A DNA stretch of 64,000 nt. Source: JBFGFX01 sp965232455 (GTDB lineage: Bacteria; Pseudomonadota; Gammaproteobacteria; Steroidobacterales; Woeseiaceae). Positions 19,690 to 27,881 of this stretch are shown piece by piece (positions within the stretch are counted from its first letter, which is position 1; each line of letters begins with the position of its first letter). The position numbers and the translations under genes were made by a program. The notes under the pieces are model-generated. The model was not told the DNA's origin, ran no database searches, and saw only the letters and a list, made by a program, of their open reading frames with translations. The DNA is taken from assembly GCA_965232455.1 (NCBI GenBank), contig OZ246981.1, positions 2,418,001-2,482,000 on the forward strand, given 5' to 3'.

Positions 19690-21630
19690 CTAGCGATTCA
19701 TCCTGTTGGCGACCAGGTCGTCGACGACCGCCGGATCCGCCAGGGTCGACGTGTCTCCCAGGTCCGTATATTCGTTCGCCGCAACCTTTCGCAGGATTCG
19801 CCGCATGATTTTGCCCGAGCGCGTTTTCGGCAGACCGGGCGCCCACTGAATCAGATCCGGCGTCGCGATCGGCCCAATCTCCTTGCGAACCCAAAGACGC
19901 AGTTCGGCTAACAGCTCGTCCGAGGCATCGACCCCTTCCATCAGCGTAACGTAGGCGTAAATCCCCTGCCCCTTGATGTCATGCGGATAGCCTACGACGG
20001 CGGCTTCCGCGACGTCATGATGCGCCACCAGTGCGCTTTCCACCTCGGCCGTGCCCATGCGGTGACCGGACACGTTCAGAACGTCGTCCACGCGCCCGGT
20101 AATCCAATAGTCGCCGTCTTCGTCACGGCGCACACCGTCGCCGGTGGTGTAACAATTCTCGAAGGTCGAGAAATAGGTGTCCACGAACCGCTGGTGGTCG
20201 CCGTATACGGTGCGCATCTGCCCCGGCCAGCTGTCCGTAATGACGAGATTACCCTCGGCCGCGCCCTCCAGCACCGTGCCCTCGCCATCGACAATCGCCA
20301 GCTTGATGCCAAACAGCGGCTTGGTCGCCGATCCCGGTTTGAGGTCGGTCGCGCCCGGCAGCGGGCTGATCAGAATGCCGCCCGTCTCCGTCTGCCACCA
20401 CGTGTCGACGATGGGACAACGGCCCTCCCCGACGACGTTGTAATACCATTCCCAGGCTTCCGGATTGATCGGCTCGCCGACGGAGCCAAGCAGCCGCAGC
20501 GACTTCCTCGAAGTCCGTTCGACGGGCTCGTCCCCTTCGCGCATCAGCGCGCGGATTGCGGTTGGCGCCGTGTAACAGACGTTCACCGAGTGTTTGTCGC
20601 AAACCTGCCAAAATCGCGAGGCGTCGGGATAGTTCGGCACACCCTCGAACATCAGCGTGATGGCGCCGTTCGCAAGCGGCCCGTATACGATGTAAGAGTG
20701 ACCCGTCACCCAGCCCACGTCCGCGGTGCACCAGTAAACGTCACCCGGGTGATAGTCGAACACGTACTGGTGCGTCAACGAGGCGTAGACGAGGTAACCG
20801 CCGGTCGTGTGCATCACGCCTTTGGGTTTGCCCGTCGAACCGGACGTGTACAGTATGAATAGAGGGTCCTCAGCGTCCATCTCGACGCACGGACAATCCG
20901 CATCGACCGCTTTCTCGAGATCATGCAGCCAGACATCCCGCCCCTCGACCCAATGAACGTCCGCGCCGGTGTTACGCACAACCAGCACCTTTTCCAGGGT
21001 ATCCACGAGCGGGTTTTCCGCGGCCGCATCCACGTTTGCCTTGAGCGCAATCGTCTTGCCGCCCCGCACGCCCTCGTCGGCCGTTATGACGATGTTCGAC
21101 TCGCAGTCGTGAATGCGGCCCGCCAACGCGTCGGGCGAAAAGCCTCCAAACACCACGCTATGGATGGCGCCGATACGCGCGCAGGCGAGCATCGCGACGG
21201 CCGCCTCGGGAATCATCGGCATGTAGATCGTGACACGATCGCCTTTTTTTGCGCCGAGTTCTTTAAGACCGTTCGCGAACCGGCACACCCGTTCGTGAAG
21301 TTCGCGGTAGGTGATCGTCAGATCGCGTCCCGGATCGTCCCCTTCCCAGATGATGGCGGCATCGTCCGCCTTGTTTTCCAGGTGACGATCGACGCAGTTG
21401 TAACAAACGTTCAGCGTGCCGTCGTAAAACCAGCGGATGTGCAGGTCGTCCTTGGCGAACGAAACGTCCTTGACCTGTGTAAACGGTTTGATCCAATCGA
21501 TTCGTGACGCCTGTTCGGCCCAAAAGCCTTCTTGATCGACAATGGAGCGCTCATACATCTCCTGGTAACCGGCCTTGTCGAGCCATGCCCGCTCGGCCCA
21601 ACTCGAATCGACTTTGTGAACTGTACTCAT
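19690..21630 (-). CDS. acsA: Acetyl-CoA synthetase (AMP-forming)
   Basis: Acs activates acetate with ATP and CoA through acetyl-AMP. The 646-residue length and motifs are canonical: the P-loop-like ILYTSGSTGKPKGVMHTTGG, VDTWWQTETGG, the YITGRVDDVLNVSGHRMGTAE hinge region, and the C-terminal acetylation-site motif PKTRSGKIMRRILRKV. The gene converges on the FHA gene with ten bases between stops. It lies 57 bases downstream of the CitE/MaoC-like pair on the same strand and may be co-transcribed with it, which would suggest a shared role in short-chain acyl-CoA metabolism. Confidence 0.98.
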   Translation of the reverse strand: MSTVHKVDSSWAERAWLDKAGYQEMYERSIVDQEGFWAEQASRIDWIKPFTQVKDVSFAKDDLHIRWFYDGTLNVCYNCVDRHLENKADDAAIIWEGDDPGRDLTITYRELHERVCRFANGLKELGAKKGDRVTIYMPMIPEAAVAMLACARIGAIHSVVFGGFSPDALAGRIHDCESNIVITADEGVRGGKTIALKANVDAAAENPLVDTLEKVLVVRNTGADVHWVEGRDVWLHDLEKAVDADCPCVEMDAEDPLFILYTSGSTGKPKGVMHTTGGYLVYASLTHQYVFDYHPGDVYWCTADVGWVTGHSYIVYGPLANGAITLMFEGVPNYPDASRFWQVCDKHSVNVCYTAPTAIRALMREGDEPVERTSRKSLRLLGSVGEPINPEAWEWYYNVVGEGRCPIVDTWWQTETGGILISPLPGATDLKPGSATKPLFGIKLAIVDGEGTVLEGAAEGNLVITDSWPGQMRTVYGDHQRFVDTYFSTFENCYTTGDGVRRDEDGDYWITGRVDDVLNVSGHRMGTAEVESALVAHHDVAEAAVVGYPHDIKGQGIYAYVTLMEGVDASDELLAELRLWVRKEIGPIATPDLIQWAPGLPKTRSGKIMRRILRKVAANEYTDLGDTSTLADPAVVDDLVANRMNR

Positions 21631-21687
21631 TACCTGCCCCGCTGCTCGTGTTGATTGTTTTGTTGTGATGGATTCGACGTCGTCGCG

Positions 21688-22560
21688 CTAAGCCGCACCA
21701 ATCCGGCCGGCGACCTCGAGCACTCTCTGCGCCCGCAGGAGATGCGGCCGGTCGACCATTTCGCCGTCCAACTGCATGACGCCGACGCCGGCGTTTTCGG
21801 CGAACAGCGCGACGATGCGCCTCGCTCGCTCAATCTCTTCCGCAGTCGGCATGAACGCGTCGTTGATGGCCGAAACCTGCGCCGGATGTATTGCGAGCAT
21901 CCCCGAAAAACCGTCGCGGCGAGCGCGATCGGCGTATTCTGCCAAGCCCCGCGTATCGCGAAAATCCGTATACACCGTATCGACGGCCGCCACCGATGCG
22001 GCCGACGCCGCCAACAAACACAATGATCGAGCCAACTGATACGGCGGTAGCCACTCGCCGCTGGAATCGCGGTTGGCGCTTGCGCCAAGGGCGGCGCTGA
22101 GATCTTCCGCCCCCCAGGTGAGGCCGGAAAGACGCGGAGACGCACCACAATACTCGGGCATGCGAAAGAGCGCAGCCGGCGTTTCGGTAACGATCGGCAG
22201 AATTCGCGTCACGCCCTTGCGATCGCCGCAGTCCTGTTCCAGGGCGTCCAGGGTGTTGTCGAGTCTGAGAATGTCCTCACCGCCCGAGCACTTCGGCAGG
22301 ACGATACCAAGGGGCGCGGCGCCGACGACGGCGCGCAGGTCCTTTTCCGCGTCGTCCGAGCCCAGGGGATTGATCCTGACCCAGCAATCCGGGCGAACCG
22401 GCTCGCCCAGGAATTCAACGACTCGTTTGCGGGCCTCCGGCCGCGCGCTCGCCGCCACGGAATCTTCCAGATCGATGATCAACGCATCGGCGTCCGATTC
22501 GCCCGCTTTACGCAGCTTCTTTTCGCTGTCTCCGGGTACGAACAGGAAACTGCGACTCAC
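21688..22560 (-). CDS. HpcH/HpaI-fold CoA ester lyase (CitE/malyl-CoA lyase-like)
   Basis: The 290-residue protein begins SRSFLFVPGDSEKKLRKA and carries DALIIDLEDSV, the magnesium-site region LTWGAEDLSAALGA and AIHPAQVSAINDAF, all typical of CitE-like lyases that cleave or form 3-hydroxyacyl-CoA thioesters such as malyl-, beta-methylmalyl- or citramalyl-CoA. The start codon is GTG, overlapping the stop of the upstream maoC-like gene (GTGA), so the two are translationally coupled. A hydratase plus lyase pair suggests hydration of an enoyl-CoA followed by C-C cleavage. The exact substrate is unknown. Confidence 0.88.
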   Translation of the reverse strand: MSRSFLFVPGDSEKKLRKAGESDADALIIDLEDSVAASARPEARKRVVEFLGEPVRPDCWVRINPLGSDDAEKDLRAVVGAAPLGIVLPKCSGGEDILRLDNTLDALEQDCGDRKGVTRILPIVTETPAALFRMPEYCGASPRLSGLTWGAEDLSAALGASANRDSSGEWLPPYQLARSLCLLAASAASVAAVDTVYTDFRDTRGLAEYADRARRDGFSGMLAIHPAQVSAINDAFMPTAEEIERARRIVALFAENAGVGVMQLDGEMVDRPHLLRAQRVLEVAGRIGAA

Positions 22561-23009
22561 TTCGACTTCCGATGCATCAGTGCCGACCGCTTACACACGC
22601 CGACCAGTTCGTCGTGTTGATTGTAAGCACGGTGCTCGAAGACCACGATCCCGTTGTCGGGGCGGGATTTACTATCCCGCAACTCGACGACTTCGGTTTG
22701 CACACGAATCGTGTCGCCGTGGAACAACGGCTTGGGGAACCGCACGTCGTCCCAGCCGAGGTTTGCGACGGTCGTGCCCAAGGTCGTATCGCCCACCGAT
22801 ATGCCGACCATGAAGCCCAGGGTCAGGCAGCTGTTGACGAGCGGCTTGCCGAACTCGGTGCCTTTGCAATACTCGGCGTCGATGTGCAATGGTGCGGGAT
22901 TGTGCGTCAGCGCGCTGAACCACACGTTGTCGGTTTCGGTGATCGTCCGTCGTATCGGATGGTCGAACGACTGGCCAACGGTAAACTCGTCATAATACAG
23001 ACCGGGCAT
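22557..23009 (-). CDS. MaoC-like hot-dog-fold enoyl-CoA hydratase
   Basis: From the ATG at 23009 the protein has 150 residues and is a single MaoC-type hot-dog domain. The helix that carries the catalytic Asp and His reads FSALTHNPAPLHIDAEYC. The segment GKPLVNSCLTLGFMVGISVGDT, with strands following, is also typical. Members hydrate enoyl-CoA thioesters. The family includes mesaconyl-CoA hydratase, but that enzyme is usually about twice this length. The stop overlaps the CitE-like start, which supports joint action on one CoA intermediate. Confidence 0.87.
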   Translation of the reverse strand: MPGLYYDEFTVGQSFDHPIRRTITETDNVWFSALTHNPAPLHIDAEYCKGTEFGKPLVNSCLTLGFMVGISVGDTTLGTTVANLGWDDVRFPKPLFHGDTIRVQTEVVELRDSKSRPDNGIVVFEHRAYNQHDELVGVCKRSALMHRKSK

Positions 23010-23202
23010 CGGTCTCCGCCTCGGGGAAATTCTGGGACGACAATGATAATCCGACCGTCCGGCCATTAGAACCTATCTCAAAGACCCCGACGCTGCTGTT
23101 TCACAGACCGACCTTCCCGGCGGACGGCGCCGAAATTCACTGTTATGCTGCCCGTCCACCCCACAGGCACAGCGCAATTCATTGAGTAGAGGAACGATTT
23201 CG

Positions 23203-24117
23203 ATGCGAATGTCACGACGCGAATTCACCACGGCAGGCTTGAGCGCCGGCGCGCTGCTTGCCGTCGGCGGTAACATCAATGCGCGGGACGCAGTCCTGAC
23301 ACGGGCGATACCCTCGTCCGGTGAGGAGATTCCGATCATTGGCGTCGGCACGAACCGCTACGGCGTCGGCGACGATCAGGCGGCGCGGGCGCCGCTGCGC
23401 GAGGTGCTCGAGCGATTCCACCAGCTCGGCGGCACGCTCATCGACACCGCACCGATGTACCGCTCGTCGGAAACCGTGCTCGGCGACCTGATCGACGAAA
23501 TCGGTATCGGCGACGATCTGTTCATGGCGACAAAAGTGGACCGCGAGGGGCGAAGCGAAAACGAGGAACGCATTGAGCGGTCGTTCCGGCTGCTGAAATA
23601 CTCGACCATCGACCTGATGCAGTGCCACAACCTGATCGGTTGGCGCGACGCGCTCCCGGTAATGAATGAGCTGAAGGAGGAAGGTCGAATCCGCTACGTC
23701 GGCATTACCACGTCCCGCGAAAGCCAGTACGAGGAATTCGAGAAAGTGATGCGTGAGCACGACCTCGACTTCATCCAGGTCAACTATTCGCTGGCCAATC
23801 AGCGAACCTCCTCCGATCGACTGCTGCCGCTGGCGGCCGATCGCGGGATGGCGGTGATACTCAATCGGGCGTTTGGCGGCGGCGGCGTCTTCTCGAAACT
23901 CGCGGACGTCGATCTGCCGCCGTGGGCCGCCGAATTCGACTGCGAAAGCTGGGGGCAGTTTCTCCTCAAATATGCGCTGTCGCACCCTGCCGTGACCGCC
24001 GCGATCCCGGGCATGACGAAAGTGCGCCACGTCGACGACAACATGCAGGCCGCGACCGGGCGTATGCCCACGGCCGCTCAACGCCGCCAGCAGGAAACGT
24101 TTTTCGACGCGCTTTAA
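23203..24117 (+). CDS. Exported aldo/keto reductase with twin-arginine signal
   Basis: The 304-residue protein starts MRMSRREFTTAGLSAGALL, a clear Tat signal (SRREFT motif plus hydrophobic stretch), so it is probably exported folded with bound cofactor. The AKR fold is shown by the catalytic tetrad region LIDTAPMY (Asp, Tyr), MATKVDRE (Lys) and LMQCHNL (His). The barrel strands FIQVNYSLANQR and ALSHPAVTAAIPGM are also present. A ribosome-binding AGAGGA precedes the ATG at 23203. Periplasmic AKRs of this sort are known in proteobacteria but their substrates are mostly undefined. Confidence 0.9.
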   Translation: MRMSRREFTTAGLSAGALLAVGGNINARDAVLTRAIPSSGEEIPIIGVGTNRYGVGDDQAARAPLREVLERFHQLGGTLIDTAPMYRSSETVLGDLIDEIGIGDDLFMATKVDREGRSENEERIERSFRLLKYSTIDLMQCHNLIGWRDALPVMNELKEEGRIRYVGITTSRESQYEEFEKVMREHDLDFIQVNYSLANQRTSSDRLLPLAADRGMAVILNRAFGGGGVFSKLADVDLPPWAAEFDCESWGQFLLKYALSHPAVTAAIPGMTKVRHVDDNMQAATGRMPTAAQRRQQETFFDAL

Positions 24118-24128
24118 TCCCTTATTAA

Positions 24129-24575
24129 GTGTCCAGAGAATCCTACGACGACGACGACATCGTCGACGTCCTCAACGAGACGCGGTCGATCGCGGTTGTC
24201 GGCGCCAGCCCTAACCCGGCCCGTTACAGCCACCGGGTCATGCATTTCATGCAGAGCTGCGACTACCGGGTCTTGCCGGTAAACCCGTTCGCGGCCGGCC
24301 GGGAAATACTGGGCGAACGGGTTTACGCCGATCTGGGCGAGGTTCCCGGGCCTTTCGAGATGGTGAACGTTTTTCGACGCGCCGAAGCGATCTCCGAGGT
24401 GGCGGACCAGGTCCTTCTGCATGCCCCCGAAAAGGGCATCCGATTCCTATGGCTGCAGCTGGAGCTGTATAACGAGACGGTGGCTCGCAACGCGCGCGCC
24501 GCCGGCCTCGTCGTCATCATGGATCGCTGCGTGAAAATCGAGTACGGGAGGCTGTTGGCGCACCGTGCGTCGTAG
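24129..24575 (+). CDS. CoA-binding (YccU-like) Rossmann protein
   Basis: The 148-residue protein is a single CoA-binding domain like E. coli YccU. Visible are SIAVVGASPNPARYSHRVMHFM at the nucleotide-binding loop, YRVLPVNPFAAGREILGERVYADL, and FLWLQLELYNETVARNARAAG with VMDRCVKIEY at the end. The fold corresponds to the CoA-binding part of succinyl-CoA synthetase alpha. The cellular role is not established. It starts at a GTG only 11 bases after the aldo/keto reductase stop, so the two probably form one transcript. Confidence 0.85.
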   Translation: MSRESYDDDDIVDVLNETRSIAVVGASPNPARYSHRVMHFMQSCDYRVLPVNPFAAGREILGERVYADLGEVPGPFEMVNVFRRAEAISEVADQVLLHAPEKGIRFLWLQLELYNETVARNARAAGLVVIMDRCVKIEYGRLLAHRAS

Positions 24576-24615
24576 GAAAACCGCCTCCGTGATTCCCCGG
24601 GTCTGCCAAAAAACC

Positions 24616-25938
24616 CTATATCGATTTCAGAAATTCGACGAGATCGCGTTTTTGCCGATCGCTGAGGCCCAACCCCTGAAAACCGTCGTAGTGATTGACG
24701 ACGTCGAGCAAGGTGGCGAAACGGCCATCGTGATAATAGCCGCCGGTTCCGTGCGACCACAGGCCCTTTAGCGGCGCCGTTCGGTACCGGTCCTCCGGTC
24801 CCCGCTGCGCCTGGAATCCGTCGATACCGACCTCCTCCGGCGTGTGCAGGTTCCAACCCGGTTCGGTATACAGCGGCGGGACGTGACAGGTAGCGCATTT
24901 CGCCTGTCCGTCTGCGGCAAACAACGCCTCACCCCGTTTTGCAGCATCCCGATCGAAGCTGTTCCTGGGCGGCCGGGGCGCCGGAATGGCGAGCTGGTAA
25001 AACTGCAGCGCCGCCAGCCTGGGTGTCACCAGGTCCGGATCGTTCCGCACGTTGCCGAAGCCGTTTGCCGCCGCAACGGGGAATTTGCCGGCGTCGTTCA
25101 ATCGCGGATCGTAAAAGGTGCCTTTGCCCTGCATTTCCAGAACGGCCACAAAAGCGTTCCAGTGCGTCACCGATCCCCAGCCGGACCAGGTGTGCAGATT
25201 GACCCCCGCGAGGCCAAACGCCGGTGGGATCAGCGTGGCGGCAGTCTCTCCCGTCGGCGTGAATGCCTGGCCGTCGAGAAACAGCGCGGCGTCGAACTTT
25301 CCGGGTCCCCAGCTGTTGAGAACCGCGCGCACGGTGTCTTCGTCGACACCGAGCAACTGCGCGAACGGCGCAACGCTCGGCGACAGCGCAATGATCGCGC
25401 CGACGTTCAGGTCGCGCGCCGCCCAGCCGTCGAGACGTCTGCCAATGCCGGGCGCCAGCGAGTCGTCCACGGTGCTGTGGCAAAGCGCACAGGTAATCCC
25501 TATCGAGTCCAGCGTCCCGTATCGATCGAACACGCCCTTTACCCCAACCACGGAATTCAGATTCAGCAGCTGCACCGTCGTCGAGGGATCGTCCAGATCT
25601 ACCTTGCCGCGGCGAAGCGCGCGCTGAAGGTGCCTTGGAAGCCGGTCGCGGTCGACCTTCAGCCCGACCGCGAGCGCCGTCGCGGGACTGACGCCCGGTC
25701 CGACGCCGCCGTTTTGTTCACCGGCAATCGCGCGGTGCAGGCCCAGCTGTCCACCCCAGAAATCTTCGTTTCCGAACGTGTCGTCGCGAAAGGTGTCCCG
25801 GCCCTCGCGCGTCATCTTGATCGCGTTCACGAAAGGATTGACGGTCCGCAGCGAATGCCGATGATCACCGCTGGCGGCGTCTCCAACACCAATCATTGCG
25901 AGTACGAGTATCAGTGCCACAAGTCGGTACATAGACAT
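24616..25938 (-). CDS. Exported di-haem cytochrome c peroxidase-like protein
   Basis: The 440-residue protein has an N-terminal signal peptide (MYRLVALILVLAMIGVGDA) and two haem c attachment sites, CALCH at about residue 150 and CATCH at about residue 347. The C-terminal half has the MauG/CcpA-like pattern with FAADGQAKCATCHVPPLYTE, RTAPLKGLW and GGYYHDGRFATLLDVVNHY. Di-haem peroxidases of this superfamily act in the periplasm on hydrogen peroxide or on partner proteins. The gene is 30 bases downstream of an ECF sigma factor on the same strand. The spacing between the haem sites is wider than in classical CcpA, so the activity is uncertain. Confidence 0.87.
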   Translation of the reverse strand: MSMYRLVALILVLAMIGVGDAASGDHRHSLRTVNPFVNAIKMTREGRDTFRDDTFGNEDFWGGQLGLHRAIAGEQNGGVGPGVSPATALAVGLKVDRDRLPRHLQRALRRGKVDLDDPSTTVQLLNLNSVVGVKGVFDRYGTLDSIGITCALCHSTVDDSLAPGIGRRLDGWAARDLNVGAIIALSPSVAPFAQLLGVDEDTVRAVLNSWGPGKFDAALFLDGQAFTPTGETAATLIPPAFGLAGVNLHTWSGWGSVTHWNAFVAVLEMQGKGTFYDPRLNDAGKFPVAAANGFGNVRNDPDLVTPRLAALQFYQLAIPAPRPPRNSFDRDAAKRGEALFAADGQAKCATCHVPPLYTEPGWNLHTPEEVGIDGFQAQRGPEDRYRTAPLKGLWSHGTGGYYHDGRFATLLDVVNHYDGFQGLGLSDRQKRDLVEFLKSI

Positions 25939-25968
25939 AGTTCCCCCCAGGCCGCTGCGGCCGGATTG

Positions 25969-26670
25969 TCATTTGAGCTGGGTATTGAGTTCGCCGATTG
26001 AATCCAGCACGTGCAGAACGATTCCGTCGCAATCGGCGCCGGCGAACTCGAAAGTCGCGGGAGCGATGTCCTCGAGCCGGCGCTCGAGAAGTTTTTGCAG
26101 AATCTGTCGTGCCCGGTGGTAACGCGTTTTAACGGTTGCGGGATTGATGTCCAGGAACTCCGCCGTCTCCTGAACCGAGAGCTGTTCCACGCCCCTTAGC
26201 ATGAAGACCAGACGAAATTGCGGCGGCAGGTCCGCGATGGCCGTTTCTATGAAGCGGAGGCTGTCTCGTGTCATTGCAGCCTCCTCCGGCCGTTGCCCCG
26301 TGTCCGCCTGTTCGCGTTCAGCGCCGGCGCGGTCACTCACCGGAATTTCGTTCCGCCTTGCTCTCGACGACGCTTCGTTGACGGCGATTCTGGCCAACCA
26401 GCTCGGAAACCCGGCGGGCCCCCGAAACTGGTGCAACGCGAAATAGGCGCGTATGTAACACTCCTGCACGACGTCCCTGGCGTCCTCGTCGCTGCCGAGG
26501 ATGCCGCGCGCGATCCGGTACAGGAAGCGGTTGTATCGCCGCATGATTGCTTCGTACGCGGCATCGTTCCCGGACAGCACCAGTTCGACGATTTGCGTAT
26601 CCGGCAGTTTGCTGCGCGCCCAATGGCCGGGCTCGCGGGCTACTGGCGCATCGTGAACAGGCGGTTCCAT
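25969..26670 (-). CDS. ECF-type RNA polymerase sigma factor
   Basis: From the ATG at 26670 the protein has 233 residues. Sigma region 2 reads YNRFLYRIARGILGSDEDARDVVQ with the aromatic DNA-melting segment after it. Region 4 contains IADLPPQFRLVFMLRGVEQLS and INPATVKTRYHRARQIL. The tail FEFAGADCDGIVLHVLDSI, with one Cys, recurs in several proteobacterial ECF groups. No anti-sigma gene is next to it. Its direct neighbour downstream is the di-haem peroxidase gene, suggesting a redox- or oxidant-responsive unit. A longer upstream reading to 26898 looks non-coding, and the chosen ATG lacks a strong ribosome-binding site. Confidence 0.85.
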   Translation of the reverse strand: MEPPVHDAPVAREPGHWARSKLPDTQIVELVLSGNDAAYEAIMRRYNRFLYRIARGILGSDEDARDVVQECYIRAYFALHQFRGPAGFPSWLARIAVNEASSRARRNEIPVSDRAGAEREQADTGQRPEEAAMTRDSLRFIETAIADLPPQFRLVFMLRGVEQLSVQETAEFLDINPATVKTRYHRARQILQKLLERRLEDIAPATFEFAGADCDGIVLHVLDSIGELNTQLK

Positions 26671-26842
26671 ACCTGGGTGACGCGAGTTTCGGCGAATAGG
26701 TTCCCGAAAACCGCAAATCGATACACGGCGAGCCCTCGTCGCTCGATGAAAGCGGTCTTTTGTTCGAATGTTTTGATCGTCTACGCTCTGCCGGCAACGA
26801 GCTGCCAAGCCGCAAAGGCCCGGTTTTCGCCGTCGGTGGCGC

Positions 26843-27694
26843 TTAGCGTCTCGCGGACGGCGCTCGGGCGCCGATACCCTGCCGGCGCTCGTACGCATCG
26901 CTCAATCGAAGGATACTTCTCGTCCCGAGACGATCCCCGTTCTCGAACTGTGCGCCTCGCGCCGTCACCTCCAACATCGCCTGCCCGATTTGCGTCGCTT
27001 TGACGGCCGCGCCGACAGGCGCGAAAAACCCGTAAAGCAGGCGTTGGCCAAAATGCGCTTCCTCGTCCGTCGGCCCGATGTAATCCGGCCGGTAGGCGAT
27101 CACGCGGAGGTTCGTGCCTTCTGCAAGCTCGAAGAGACTGTTCTCGGCACGCACTTTCTCGCGGGCCCACATCATGCGCGAATCGGCCGAGATATCGCTG
27201 GAGCTGATGTAGTGAAACGAAACGTCCGGCTTGTCGCTCACCGTCAGCCATTCCCGGGCGAACCGCACCGGAAAGTCCACGTGGATTCTGCCATAGGTTT
27301 CTTCGTCGACGCCGACGCTGCTCGTTCCGATCGCCCAGTAGACTGCGTCCGCCGTTGCGATCTGCTCGTGGATCGCGGAATAGTCCAGATAATCCAGGTG
27401 CAGCGTCATCGTTACCTTGCCCGAACGAACGCCCGCATCGATTCGCGGAGTCGTTCGACGTGTAACGACATGAATCAGGCCAACGTCCGGATTTGCCAGC
27501 GCCGCTTTTAATAAGCCGTCGCCGGCCGTCCCGCTCGCACCGAAAATTGCGACGGTTCGATGCCCGGCGGCTTGCCCCGCGAGCGGCGCGACCGGTTCGT
27601 CGTCAAACAGCAGATAGACCGCCAGCGCCACGTAAAACAGCGCGAACACGATCAGCGGCGCCAGGATAATCGTGCGGATGCGGGGAAACCTCAT
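26843..27694 (-). CDS. Membrane-anchored Rossmann-fold (NmrA/SDR-like) oxidoreductase-type protein
   Basis: The 283-residue protein has an N-terminal membrane anchor (TIILAPLIVFALFYVALAVY) followed by a Rossmann domain with TVAIFGASGTAGDGLLKAAL. The GxxGxxG loop and the later YISSSDISADS and VIAYRPDYIGPTDEE segments resemble atypical short-chain dehydrogenases such as HTATIP2-like proteins. A catalytic Tyr-x-x-x-Lys is not obvious. ATG codons at 27694 and 27712 are both possible; GGAGGT lies immediately before the first, which is too close for a normal ribosome-binding site. It lies upstream of the ECF sigma gene by 172 bases and is divergent from the large lipoprotein gene. Confidence 0.75.
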   Translation of the reverse strand: MRFPRIRTIILAPLIVFALFYVALAVYLLFDDEPVAPLAGQAAGHRTVAIFGASGTAGDGLLKAALANPDVGLIHVVTRRTTPRIDAGVRSGKVTMTLHLDYLDYSAIHEQIATADAVYWAIGTSSVGVDEETYGRIHVDFPVRFAREWLTVSDKPDVSFHYISSSDISADSRMMWAREKVRAENSLFELAEGTNLRVIAYRPDYIGPTDEEAHFGQRLLYGFFAPVGAAVKATQIGQAMLEVTARGAQFENGDRLGTRSILRLSDAYERRQGIGARAPSARR

Positions 27695-27881
27695 ACCTCC
27701 ATATTCTAACATCGCCGAGTGGTCGCAACGCCGGCCGCGCTTCGTGCTGCTATATTGGGGGGGTCCGCGGCGACGGGTCGGGAATACGGGAATGTGGTGT
27801 AAAGCGGCGGCATTCCTCGCCAATTTTGAAGGATCACGACCGTGATTGAAGAATGGGGCGCATGAAACCGGGGCGGCAGAT

